Source of the DNA: Opitutaceae bacterium
GTDB taxonomy: Bacteria; Verrucomicrobiota; Verrucomicrobiia; Opitutales; Opitutaceae
NCBI GenBank assembly: GCA_016795565.1
Contig: JAEUGW010000019.1
Coordinates: 1-64,000 of the forward strand
Reading direction: 5' to 3'
Length of the DNA stretch: 64,000 bases
A model generated the notes under the pieces. It did not search any database. It had not been told where the DNA came from and saw nothing but the letters and a program-made list of their open reading frames with translations. Positions 56,150 to 64,000 of the stretch are shown here, in pieces (positions within the stretch are counted from its first letter, which is position 1; the number at the start of each line of letters is the position of its first letter). The position numbers and the translations under genes were made by a program.

Positions 56150-56592
56150 GCAGCCAGTTCACCCAACGCCGGGAGTGCCGCGCGGCGGCCTTCCAATATC
56201 TTTACGCCTGGAGCGTCAACCAGCCGTCCAGCATGAGCGCGGACCTGGACCTGTTCTTCCAGCACCTTGAGCACCCGCGCGACCACTACGCCTTCGCCGA
56301 GGAGCTGATCCACGGGACCATCGAGCATGTCGCGGAAATCGACTCCCACATCAAGTCACTGGCGCACAACTGGGAGTTCGACCGCGTGGCCAAGATCGAC
56401 CTCGCCATTCTCCGGCTGGCAATGTTCGAGATGCTGCACCGGAAGGACATCCCGCCCGTCGTCTCGATCAACGAGGCCATTGATCTCAGCAAGCAGTTTT
56501 CCACCGTGGACGCGAAGCGCTTCATCAACGGCATCCTCGACCGGATGAAGGACAAGCTCGGCCGCGACTCGCGGAAGCCGGCCACGGAATAA
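56146..56592 (+). CDS. nusB: transcription antitermination factor NusB
   Basis: RNA-binding protein of 148 residues acting with NusE (S10) in rRNA antitermination. The all-helical fold is recognisable from RRECRAAAFQYLYAW at the start, VAKIDLAILRLAMFEML and PPVVSINEAIDLSKQFS, with VDAKRFINGILDRM at the end. The ribB-ribH-nusB order with overlapping starts is a widespread arrangement. Confidence 0.94.
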   Translation: MSSQFTQRRECRAAAFQYLYAWSVNQPSSMSADLDLFFQHLEHPRDHYAFAEELIHGTIEHVAEIDSHIKSLAHNWEFDRVAKIDLAILRLAMFEMLHRKDIPPVVSINEAIDLSKQFSTVDAKRFINGILDRMKDKLGRDSRKPATE

Positions 56593-56606
56593 TGCGGAGA
56601 GTGTAA

Positions 56607-56622
56607 TGTGGAACTCAGGAAA
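56607..56622 (+). repeat. left 16-bp inverted repeat of the GxxExxY unit
   Basis: TGTGGAACTCAGGAAA, an exact inverse of TTTCCTGAGTTCCACA at 57018-57033. It lies 15 bp after the nusB stop. Confidence 0.75.
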
Positions 56623-56630
56623 ACTGGAAA

Positions 56631-57017
56631 ATGGCTGAGCTGGGCAACAAGGGGCTCAGTGGCCGGGTGATCGAGGCGGCGATTGCCGTCCATACGGCTC
56701 TGGGGCCGGGTTTCATCGAGTCGGTTTATGAGAGTGCCTTGGCCGTGGAACTGACCGCGAGGGGTATTCGTTTTGAGAGGCAAAAAATCATCAGAATCCT
56801 GCACCGCGGAGAAGAAGTCGGTGAACACCGGTTGGACCTGTTGGTTGAAGGGTGTTTGTTGGTCGAGATGAAGGCAGTAAAAGATATGGACGATATTTTC
56901 TACGTCATCGGACGCTCCCAAATGAAAGCGGCCGGCATTCGCGATGGTCTGATCCTGAATTTTGCCTCAATGCCACTCACCATCAAACGCATAGGTCCCG
57001 GTCTGCCGCCTTCCTGA
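56631..57017 (+). CDS. GxxExxY protein
   Basis: Small protein of 128 residues of the GxxExxY family (name motif seen as GFIESVYESAL, residues 26-36). The fold is nuclease-like: the RLDLLVEGCLLVEMKAV block (residues 67-83) has the D...E-x-K arrangement of PD-(D/E)XK enzymes, though activity is unproven. Function in the family is unknown. It stands between nusB and ftsY, framed by a perfect 16-bp inverted repeat, and is less GC-rich than both neighbours, so it looks like a late arrival. Confidence 0.85.
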   Translation: MAELGNKGLSGRVIEAAIAVHTALGPGFIESVYESALAVELTARGIRFERQKIIRILHRGEEVGEHRLDLLVEGCLLVEMKAVKDMDDIFYVIGRSQMKAAGIRDGLILNFASMPLTIKRIGPGLPPS

Positions 57018-57033
57018 TTTCCTGAGTTCCACA
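57018..57033 (-). repeat. right 16-bp inverted repeat of the GxxExxY unit
   Basis: TTTCCTGAGTTCCACA, immediately after the GxxExxY stop codon and 9 bp before ftsY, exact inverse of the left copy. Confidence 0.75.
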
Positions 57034-57042
57034 TACAATTTC

Positions 57043-57984
57043 ATGTTTTCACTTTATAAGAAATTCAAGGACGGGCTGACGAAGACCGTCGCGGCCATCG
57101 CGGCCAAGACGCACGGGCTCTTCGGCGGGCGCAAGATCGACGCGGCGTCGCTGGAGGAACTTGAGGAGGCACTCTACACCGCCGACTTCGGCGTCGAGAC
57201 CACCACCGAGATCCTCGACGAGATCAAGGCGGCCTACCGCAAGGACCCCGAGCTCAAGGGCCAGCAGGCCGCCGCCATCGGCGTCACGGTGCTCCGCCGC
57301 GTGCTCGCCGGCGCCGAGGGCAACCTTGAGTTGGGCGCCAAGCCGACGGTGATCGCCATGATTGGCGTCAACGGCTCGGGCAAGACCACCACCACCGCGA
57401 AGCTGGCGCACAAGCTCAAGGGTGACGGCCAGACGGTGATCGTGGCCGCGTGCGACACCTTCCGTGCGGCGGCGGTCGAGCAGTTGAAGAGCTGGGCCGA
57501 GCGCCTGAAGATTGAGATCGTGGCCAGCCACACCGGGGCCGATTCCGCCGCCGTGGCGTTTGACGCCTGGCAGGCCGCCAAGGCCCGGGGGCACGACTGG
57601 CTGATCGTGGACACGGCCGGCCGCCTCCACACGAAGAGCAATCTGATGGAGGAGCTCGCGAAGATCCGCCGCGTCCTGCAGAAGAACGACCCCGCCGCGC
57701 CCCAGCACCGCTGGCTCGTGGTGGACGGCTCGCTGGGGGCCAATTCCATCGAGCAGGCGAAGGTGTTTCACCAAAGCTTCGGGCTGACGGGTCTCGTGGT
57801 GACGAAGCTCGACGGCACCAGCCGCGGCGGCGCGATCGTCGGCATCTGGCGGCAGTTGAAGATCCCGATCTATTTCATCGGCCTCGGCGAGCAACCCGAC
57901 GACCTCCAGCCGTTCTCGGCGGACAACTACGCCCGCGCCGTGTTTGGGTTGGAGGCGCAATTGTCGCCGCACGGCGACAATTGA
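57043..57984 (+). CDS. ftsY: signal recognition particle receptor FtsY
   Basis: GTPase of 313 residues that docks ribosome-nascent chain-SRP complexes at the inner membrane. NG domains only: helical N domain (residues 1-85), then the P-loop GVNGSGKTTTTAKLAHKL (about 107), DTFRAAAVEQLKSWAE, DTAGRLHTKSNLMEEL and TKLDGTSRGGAIVGIW. The acidic A domain of E. coli FtsY is absent, as in many bacteria. Convergent with the next gene with one base between stop codons. Confidence 0.94.
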   Translation: MFSLYKKFKDGLTKTVAAIAAKTHGLFGGRKIDAASLEELEEALYTADFGVETTTEILDEIKAAYRKDPELKGQQAAAIGVTVLRRVLAGAEGNLELGAKPTVIAMIGVNGSGKTTTTAKLAHKLKGDGQTVIVAACDTFRAAAVEQLKSWAERLKIEIVASHTGADSAAVAFDAWQAAKARGHDWLIVDTAGRLHTKSNLMEELAKIRRVLQKNDPAAPQHRWLVVDGSLGANSIEQAKVFHQSFGLTGLVVTKLDGTSRGGAIVGIWRQLKIPIYFIGLGEQPDDLQPFSADNYARAVFGLEAQLSPHGDN

Positions 57985-57985
57985 C

Positions 57986-59626
57986 TCAGGGCTCCGGTTC
58001 GGGTGAGGCGGGGGAGTTTTTCAGCGCGACTTCTATGGCGGCGAGGAGCTGGTGCTGGCGGGGCTGCGCGGCATCGAGCCGCAGGGCGGCCTCCTGCAGG
58101 ACCGCGCGCGAGGGTTTGCGCATGGCCAGCAACCGCGGCAGGCTGCTTTCCAGGCCGGGGCCGTCGCGCGCCAGGCTCTGCTGATGCACCAGCTCGGTGA
58201 GGGCGGCCTGATCAAGCGGGTGCTGGCGCACCGCCGATTCAATGACGCGCTGGGCCGGCCGCACGGCGCCGATCTCCGCCAGGCGGCGGGTGAGCAGGAT
58301 GCTATCGCTGCTGCGCGGGCGCTGGCGGACGAGGAAAGTCTGGAGGTAGGATTCGCCGTTGACGGGGTCGCTGGCCCCGAAACAGGCGAGCGCGCGCAAG
58401 CCGGCCAGCGTGTCGGCGAAGCGCGGATTGGCTCCGGCGGGCCCGGCGAGGGCGGCGTCGGCGGCGGCGAGCGCGGCCGGGTAATCGCCCGCCAGCGCTA
58501 GCCCCTGCACCAGGGCGAGGTCGAAGGTCTCGAGCGGATAGCCGCGCTCGGCGGCCAATCCGCGGAGGCGGCGGACGAGACCGGTGTTGCCCGTGTCGCT
58601 GGCGAACCAAGCCAGCAGCAGCAAGGCCGCCGGGTCTGTCGGGTTGTCGGCGAGGTAGGATTCGGTTTCGCGCTGCACCCGGGTCTGATCGCCGCTGCGC
58701 TGCCAGGCGTAGAGCAGATCGATGCGCGGCCCGGGGCTGGCGGGGTCGGCGAGGTGGCGGACGAGCGCCTCGTTGAGCTCCCGCGTCGTGTCCCCGAGGT
58801 CGCGATAAAAGCGGATGAGCTGGAGCGGCAGCTCGTCGCGTCCGGGGAAACGGGGACGCTGCTGCTCGAGCCGCAGCCGCGCCAGTTCGGGATAGCCGCG
58901 CTCCCAGTCGCAGCGCGCGAGCAGCAGCTGGCCCTCGAGACTGCGGTCGAGGCGCCAGTCGGCCACGAGTCGCTCGGCGCCGTCGTAGTCACCGTAATGG
59001 TAGCGGACCGTGGCCGCCTGGAGAGCGAGGAACTGGTGGGTGAGGACCTCGTCGGGCTGCGGGGGCAGGTAGCGGCGGGTCAGGTCGCGGATGCGGGTGT
59101 CCTCGTGCAACTCGTCGAGCAGGCCGAAGGTCAGCTTGAGGTAGGCGAGGTCGTCGCGGGCCTGGGGGAGGCCGACTCCGAGGACATCGAGGGCCCCCTG
59201 CCGCAATCCAAAGCGCAGGTAAACGATCGCCAGCTGGCGGCGGGCGGCGATGTCGGCGGGCACGCGGGCGACGCCGGCGGCGAGGAACGCCGCCGCATCG
59301 GAGAATTCCCCCGCCGCGAGGGCGCGCTGGCCGCGGATCAGGTAGTGGCGGCCGAGGGCCTCGCGGTGCTGGGACCAGAACGGCGGCCAGACGAGGTTGA
59401 GGTAGCTGGCGGTGAAGCCGTGCCGGAAGTGGATGAACGTCCAGGCCGCGCCGGCGGTGGCGAGCCAGCCCGCGACCGCGAGCAGCAGGAAGGCGGTGGC
59501 GATATGGCGCCACAGCAGGACGACGCGCGGATTGCCACCCGGCTCCAGGATGGTGACCCAGAGTTTCCAACGGTATTCAGGGCTGCCGGGATCGAAGCGG
59601 GGGGTGGCTTGCTTGGTGAGATCCAC
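57986..59626 (-). CDS. membrane protein with tetratricopeptide-like repeats, unknown function
   Basis: Protein of 546 residues. Residues 38-65 form one transmembrane helix (HIATAFLLLAVAGWLATAGA); the remainder is helical, with TPR-like pairs such as HYLIRGQRALAAGEFSDAAA, DYDGAERLVADW and DPAALLLLAWFASDTGNTGL, so it is probably a scaffold facing the periplasm or cytoplasm. No catalytic motif is seen. It is 82 bp downstream of the giant PEP-CTERM repeat protein on the same strand and may be co-transcribed; a link to surface protein handling is only a guess. Confidence 0.7.
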   Translation of the reverse strand: MDLTKQATPRFDPGSPEYRWKLWVTILEPGGNPRVVLLWRHIATAFLLLAVAGWLATAGAAWTFIHFRHGFTASYLNLVWPPFWSQHREALGRHYLIRGQRALAAGEFSDAAAFLAAGVARVPADIAARRQLAIVYLRFGLRQGALDVLGVGLPQARDDLAYLKLTFGLLDELHEDTRIRDLTRRYLPPQPDEVLTHQFLALQAATVRYHYGDYDGAERLVADWRLDRSLEGQLLLARCDWERGYPELARLRLEQQRPRFPGRDELPLQLIRFYRDLGDTTRELNEALVRHLADPASPGPRIDLLYAWQRSGDQTRVQRETESYLADNPTDPAALLLLAWFASDTGNTGLVRRLRGLAAERGYPLETFDLALVQGLALAGDYPAALAAADAALAGPAGANPRFADTLAGLRALACFGASDPVNGESYLQTFLVRQRPRSSDSILLTRRLAEIGAVRPAQRVIESAVRQHPLDQAALTELVHQQSLARDGPGLESSLPRLLAMRKPSRAVLQEAALRLDAAQPRQHQLLAAIEVALKNSPASPEPEP

Positions 59627-59707
59627 GGGGAGGAGGAGGGGAAGTTCCTGTGCGGAGGGAACCGCCAGACGCGGGGGCCAGCCGGGTTGGCGCCGGGACA
59701 GGCGGGG

Positions 59708-62700
59708 CTACGCGCGGCGGCGACGGAGGGCCGCAAGGGCGAGCGCGGCGAGGCCGGCGAGGGCGGCGTAGGTGCCGGGCTCGGGGATGGGGGAGACGTA
59801 GCCGGAGCCGTCAATGGTCACGCCCGCGCCGTAGCCGGTGAAGCTGATCTGCGCGAGCTGGCCGGCGGTGAGGCCCGCGGAGGAGGTGCCGAAGCGCAGG
59901 GCGTTGCCCGAGGCGGTGGTGTAGTTGGCGATGGTGAGCGTGCCGGTCCAAGATTGGGCGGAGCTGTCGGCAAAGACGAGGCTGGCGGCCGTGGAGCCGA
60001 AATCGATGGTGGAGCTGGCGCCGAGCTGGAGGGCGGCGAGGGTCTCCGAGAAATTGTTCAACTGGAACGAGCCGCCCGCGAGGGTGAGGTTGGCCCCGTT
60101 GCCGATCTGGTTCGAGGCACCGAGGCGGAGGACATCGGTGCCGGCGCCGTTGCCGACGGTGATGGTGCCACCGGCGATGGCATTGGTGCCGGCGGTCTTG
60201 GCGAGGATGAGGGTGCCCTCGGTGATGGCGGTGTTGCCGGCGTAGGTGTTGGCCGATCCGCCGGAGAGCGTGACGGTGCCGCCGCTGCCGTTGAGGGTGA
60301 GGCCGCCGGCACCGGCGAGGACGCCGGCGTAGGAGGTGGCGGTGATCTGCGCGAGCGTCAGGATGTGGCCGGTCCCGAAATTGATGGTGCCGCCCGAGCC
60401 GGCGAGCGAGGCGACGGTCTGGGCGGCGTTGTCGAGGTTGAGCGAGCCGCCGGAGAGCGTGAGGTCGTTGGTGGCGGCAAAGGACGCGCCGGATTTGACG
60501 GTGAGGGTGCCGTCGCTGACGGTGACGCCGCCGGTGAAGGTGTTGACCCCGCCGAGTTCCCAGGTGCCGGTGCCGGTTTTGGCGAGGGCGGTGGTGTTGG
60601 CGCCGGAGTTGTTGACGATGGCACCGCTGAGGGTGTTGGCGGCGGTGGAGGTGCCCGTGAGCGTGAGGGTCTTGCTGCCGGCGCCCGTGGCGGTGAGGGC
60701 GGAGGTGAGGGTGAGGGCGCCGGAGCCGGAGGCGTCGAGGGTGGCGTCGCCGGTGGTGCCGGCGAGGTTGACGATGCGGTTGGAAGTGTGGCCCGAGCCG
60801 GTGTAGCGGAGCGTGGCAGCGCTGGCGGCGACACCGAGGGCGATGGTGCCGTTGCCCGCGGTGGTGGGCGCGCCGAGGGCGGAGGCCGTGCTGAGGTTGG
60901 CGAGGGAGTTGATGGAGACGGTGCCGCCCTGGATGGAGGTGACGCCGGTGAAGGTGTTGACGCCGGAGAGGGTGAGGGTGCCCGATCCAGACTTGGTCAG
61001 CGTGCCGGTGGTGGTGCCGATGATGCCCGCGGCGGTGGTGTCGCCTGCGCCGTCAAAGGTGAGGCCGAAGGTGGCGCCGCTGATGTTGCCGGACAGGGTG
61101 AGCGAGCCGGCATCGCTCCGGATCCTGGTGGCGGCGGTGAGGGCGAGCGCGCCGCCCCAGGAATTGGTGCCGGAAAGGTTGCGGAGCGCGCCGGTGGTGG
61201 AGACGCCGGTGCCGGCGAGACTGAGGCTCTCGGCGCCGACGGCTATGCCTCCCTGGAGCTCGAGGGCGGCGCCGCTGGCGACGGTGACGCCGCCGCCGGT
61301 GGTGCCGGTGGCGGTGGAGTTCTGGAGGGAAAGCATGCCGGCGGAGACGGTGGTTGTCCCGGTGTAGGTGTTGGCCCCGGCGAGCGTCCAGGTGCCGGTG
61401 CCGGACTTCGTGAGGGAGGCGTTGCCAGTGGCGATGGGATCAAGGATGGCGCCGTTGCCGGTGCCGTTGAGGGTCAGGCCGAGGTTGGTGCCGGTGACGG
61501 CGGAGCCGGAGGCGACATCGAAGGTGAGGGTGCCGGTGCCGTTGGCGGTGATGATGCCGGCACCGGTGAGGTTGATGATGCGGTCGGTGGTGTGGCCGGT
61601 GCCGTCGTAGCGGAGGGTGGCGGCGCCGAGGGCGATGGTGCCGTTGGCCACGGTGGTGGGTGCGCCGAGGTTGGAGGCGCCGCCGCCGACGGTGCCGATG
61701 GTGCTGAAATCCAGGGTGCCGGCGGTGACGGTGGTGACGGCGTCGTAGGTGTTGGCGCCGGAGAGAAGGAGGACGCCGGTGCCGGCCTTGGTCAGGCCGC
61801 CACCGGTGGAGGAGATGAGGGCGGAAACGGTGAGGTCGGTGGCGGCGGTGGTGGAATTGTTGACGGTGAAGGTGCGGGTGGCGGCACCGAGGGCGAGGTT
61901 GCCCGAGAGGGTGGAGCCGAGGGGATTGCCGGTGGCGGAGAAGGTGACGTTGCCGCCGAGGGTGAGGGTGCCCGCACCGGTGGAGAGGTTGGCGACGCTG
62001 GTCGCGTTGGCGCCGGTGCCGCCGCCGAGGGTCAGCGTCGTGACGCTGGCGTTGTGGCCGTCGAGGTCGAGGAGGGCGGCGCCGCCGGCGGCGGTGATGG
62101 CGACGGTGGTGGCGAGATTGGGCAGGGCGCCGGAGGTGCCGGCGCGGAGGGTGCCGTTGCTCACGGTGGTGGTGCCGCCATAAGTGCCGGTGCCGCCGAG
62201 GACCAGCGTGCCGGCGCCGGTCTTGACGAGGGCGGAGGCGGTGGAGGTGCCGCCGTTGGCGATGGTGCCGGTGATGGTGGCGGTGCCGCCGGTGGTGTTG
62301 ATGGTGAGGGTGCGGTTGCTGGCGGAGTTGGAGAGATTGATGGCGCCGAGGGTGGTGAGGGCGGTGTTGGTGATGTTCAGCGTGGCGGTGGCGGAATTGG
62401 TCTGGGTGCCGGAGAGGGTGAGGTCGGAGGAGCCGCCGAGGGTGGAGGAGGCGCTCATCGTGCGGGTGTTGGCGAGGGTGCGGGCGGTGCCATCACCGGC
62501 GAGCGTGCCGCTGCCGAGGGCGAGGGTGGAGGAGCCAAGGGCGCTGTTGTGGCCGACGACCAGGGTGCCGGCGGTGAGCGAGGTGGTGCCGGTATAGGTG
62601 TTGTTGCCGGTGAGGCTGAGGGTGCCGGTGCCGGCCTTGGTGAAGCCGGCGGTGTTGCTGAGGATGCCGGCGAAGGTGGTGGCACCGGTGTTGGAGACGG

Positions 62701-64000
62701 TGAGGGTGCGATTGGTGGTGCCGAGGTTGAAGTTGCCGGAGAAGGTGAGGTCGGAGGCGCCGCCGAGGGTGGAGTTGGCGGCGATGGAAAGGGCGTTGGC
62801 GAGGGTGAGCGGCGAGCCGTCGCCGTGCACGGCGCCGCCGGCGAGGGCGAGGGTGCCGACGCCGAAGGAGGCGCTGTTGGTGGCGACGAGCGTGCCGGCG
62901 GAAACGGTGGTGGTGCCGGCGTAGGTGTTGACGCCGGCGAGACGCCAGGTGCCGGTGCCGGACTTGGTGACGGCGGTGTTGGACGCGCCGTTGGCGATGA
63001 CGCCCTGGAGCTCGTTGGCGGCGGTGCTGGTGCCGGCGAGCGTGAGGGTCTTGACGCCGTTGCCGGTGACGGTGGGGCTGGCGGAGAGGATGAGGGCACC
63101 GGAGCCGTCGTGCTGGAGCGTGGCGCCGCCGGTGGTGCCGGCGAGATCGAGGACGCGGTTGGAAGTCTCGCCCGCGCCGGTGTAGATGAGCGCGCCGGCC
63201 GTGGTGGTGTTGCCGAGCTTGATCGTGCCGTGGGTGCCGACCGGGCCGCTGTCACCGCTGTTGCCGAGGCTGGCGACGGTGACGGAGCCGGCCTGGACGT
63301 GAAGCTGGCCGGAGAAACTGTTGGCGCCGGTGAGCGAGAGGATGCCGGTGCCGGTCTTGTTGAGGCCGCCGGTGCCGGAGATAACGGCGGAGATGATGGC
63401 GTCGGTGGCGGCGGTGCCGTTGGCGACGGAGATGGTGCGGTTGGCGGCGCCGAGGGAGAAATCGGAGGTCCAGGTGACGGTGTTGTTGGCGAGCGAGGAG
63501 GCGAGGGTGAGGGTGCCGGCGGCGGGGAGGAAGTTGGCGGTGGTGCCCCAGATCTCGCCGCCGGCGAAGCCGACGGAGAGCGCGCCCCCGTAGGCCGCGA
63601 AGCCGCCGCCGGTGCCGGTGAACCGGACTTGGGAGGCACCGGTGCCGAGGGTGCGGGAGAAGGTGCCGCTCAGGCCGAGCACGCCGCCACCGCTGAGGTT
63701 GAGGTTGGCGGAGGAGATGGCACCGGAGCCGGAGAGGTGGAGGCCGCCGCCGGAAATCGCGGTGGCCCCGGTGTAGGTGTTGGCACCGGTGAGCACCCAG
63801 TTGCCCGCGCCGGTCTTGGTGAGCGAGGTGGCACCGCCGCCGCTGTCCACGATGACGCCCTGGAGGGTGTTGGCGCCGGTGCCGGTGCCGCCGAGCGTGA
63901 GGGTCTTGGCACCGGAGCCGGTGGCGGTGAGATTCGAAGTGAGCACGAGCGCGCCGGTGCCGTTGTTGTTGAGGGTGGCGCCTCCGGTGGTGCCGGCGAG
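59708..64000 (-). CDS. giant autotransporter-associated beta-strand repeat protein with PEP-CTERM signal (5' end outside window)
   Basis: The frame is open to the window edge, so at least 1430 residues are visible and the N-terminus is missing. It is made of autotransporter-associated beta-strand repeats: units like TGAGNWVLTGANTYTGATAI, KSGTGTWTLAGANTYTGTTT and KTGTGTWELGGVNTFTGGVT recur about every 80-150 residues, separated by LAGTTGGATL-type and LTLTGTSTAANTLSG-type strands. This predicts a long beta-helix. The end is a PEP-CTERM signal, PIPEPGTYAALAGLAALALA then RRRR. It should be exported and sorted by exosortase to the cell surface or matrix. Nothing indicates a catalytic role. Confidence 0.88.
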   Translation of the reverse strand, partial: LAGTTGGATLNNNGTGALVLTSNLTATGSGAKTLTLGGTGTGANTLQGVIVDSGGGATSLTKTGAGNWVLTGANTYTGATAISGGGLHLSGSGAISSANLNLSGGGVLGLSGTFSRTLGTGASQVRFTGTGGGFAAYGGALSVGFAGGEIWGTTANFLPAAGTLTLASSLANNTVTWTSDFSLGAANRTISVANGTAATDAIISAVISGTGGLNKTGTGILSLTGANSFSGQLHVQAGSVTVASLGNSGDSGPVGTHGTIKLGNTTTAGALIYTGAGETSNRVLDLAGTTGGATLQHDGSGALILSASPTVTGNGVKTLTLAGTSTAANELQGVIANGASNTAVTKSGTGTWRLAGVNTYAGTTTVSAGTLVATNSASFGVGTLALAGGAVHGDGSPLTLANALSIAANSTLGGASDLTFSGNFNLGTTNRTLTVSNTGATTFAGILSNTAGFTKAGTGTLSLTGNNTYTGTTSLTAGTLVVGHNSALGSSTLALGSGTLAGDGTARTLANTRTMSASSTLGGSSDLTLSGTQTNSATATLNITNTALTTLGAINLSNSASNRTLTINTTGGTATITGTIANGGTSTASALVKTGAGTLVLGGTGTYGGTTTVSNGTLRAGTSGALPNLATTVAITAAGGAALLDLDGHNASVTTLTLGGGTGANATSVANLSTGAGTLTLGGNVTFSATGNPLGSTLSGNLALGAATRTFTVNNSTTAATDLTVSALISSTGGGLTKAGTGVLLLSGANTYDAVTTVTAGTLDFSTIGTVGGGASNLGAPTTVANGTIALGAATLRYDGTGHTTDRIINLTGAGIITANGTGTLTFDVASGSAVTGTNLGLTLNGTGNGAILDPIATGNASLTKSGTGTWTLAGANTYTGTTTVSAGMLSLQNSTATGTTGGGVTVASGAALELQGGIAVGAESLSLAGTGVSTTGALRNLSGTNSWGGALALTAATRIRSDAGSLTLSGNISGATFGLTFDGAGDTTAAGIIGTTTGTLTKSGSGTLTLSGVNTFTGVTSIQGGTVSINSLANLSTASALGAPTTAGNGTIALGVAASAATLRYTGSGHTSNRIVNLAGTTGDATLDASGSGALTLTSALTATGAGSKTLTLTGTSTAANTLSGAIVNNSGANTTALAKTGTGTWELGGVNTFTGGVTVSDGTLTVKSGASFAATNDLTLSGGSLNLDNAAQTVASLAGSGGTINFGTGHILTLAQITATSYAGVLAGAGGLTLNGSGGTVTLSGGSANTYAGNTAITEGTLILAKTAGTNAIAGGTITVGNGAGTDVLRLGASNQIGNGANLTLAGGSFQLNNFSETLAALQLGASSTIDFGSTAASLVFADSSAQSWTGTLTIANYTTASGNALRFGTSSAGLTAGQLAQISFTGYGAGVTIDGSGYVSPIPEPGTYAALAGLAALALAALRRRRA

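Noticed and set aside
59708..64000. CRISPR array or satellite because of many similar words
   Set aside because: Spacing is irregular, repeats are degenerate at the DNA level, and one continuous frame runs through all of it as beta-strand repeats.

Overview
This is a GC-rich chromosomal window that looks like Verrucomicrobiota, most likely family Opitutaceae. The taxonomic guess is an inference. It rests on two exported proteins with C-terminal PEP-CTERM sorting signals (2468-3382, and the giant autotransporter-type repeat protein at 59708-64000), Tat-exported sugar oxidoreductase modules, a DUF1080 protein, and high GC throughout.

Layout. 0.4-5.8 kb: an OPT-family transporter, a PEP-CTERM protein, and a minus-strand cupin / FAH-hydrolase / AraC-regulator group. 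5.9-9.7 kb: a tight plus-strand C1 cassette of MTHFR with a cysteine-rich C-terminal domain, a LigM/DesA-like THF-dependent O-demethylase and PurU. 9.7-12.2 kb: two 162-bp direct repeats bound a decayed island holding XRE + DUF433 genes, a DUF5615 toxin cut off after about 21 residues, a short N-6 methylase remnant and a 3'-truncated EcoRI-family methyltransferase. 12.3-17.5 kb: a GreA-like factor, a RAYT transposase with its REP-type repeats, gcvP, nth and tRNA-Val. 17.9-23.5 kb: pentose/deoxysugar genes (fucose-isomerase-like protein, xylB, xylA, aldo/keto reductase). 23.6-30.2 kb: a plus-strand sugar-oxidation cluster (two TIM-barrel isomerases, Gfo/Idh/MocA, GMC oxidoreductase, gluconate-2-dehydrogenase subunit 3, DUF1080) that fits a 3-keto-glycoside route. 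A second GMC + subunit-3 module with an isomerase and a nucleoside-permease-like MFS transporter lies at 49.6-54.2 kb on the minus strand.

30.3-49.4 kb: a peptide/amino-acid utilisation island. A minus-strand unit (TonB receptor, PepSY membrane protein, GntR/FCD regulator) diverges from a plus-strand run (outer-membrane protein, M20 amidohydrolase, threonine-dehydratase-like, ornithine-cyclodeaminase-like, alpha/beta hydrolase, D-aminoacylase, two tandem S9 peptidases around a POT transporter, porin). Two TTGTATAC motifs in the divergent promoter region are candidate operators for the GntR protein.

54.3-64.0 kb: housekeeping genes (initiator tRNA-Met, ribB with a degenerate second domain, ribH, nusB, ftsY) interrupted by a GxxExxY gene framed by perfect 16-bp inverted repeats, then a membrane TPR-like protein and the start-less giant repeat protein that leaves the window.

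Small palindromic repeats are frequent: REP-like elements, nested-palindrome MITE-like elements and three copies of a TCATTCTGAGC-type element. Several sit exactly at operon joints.
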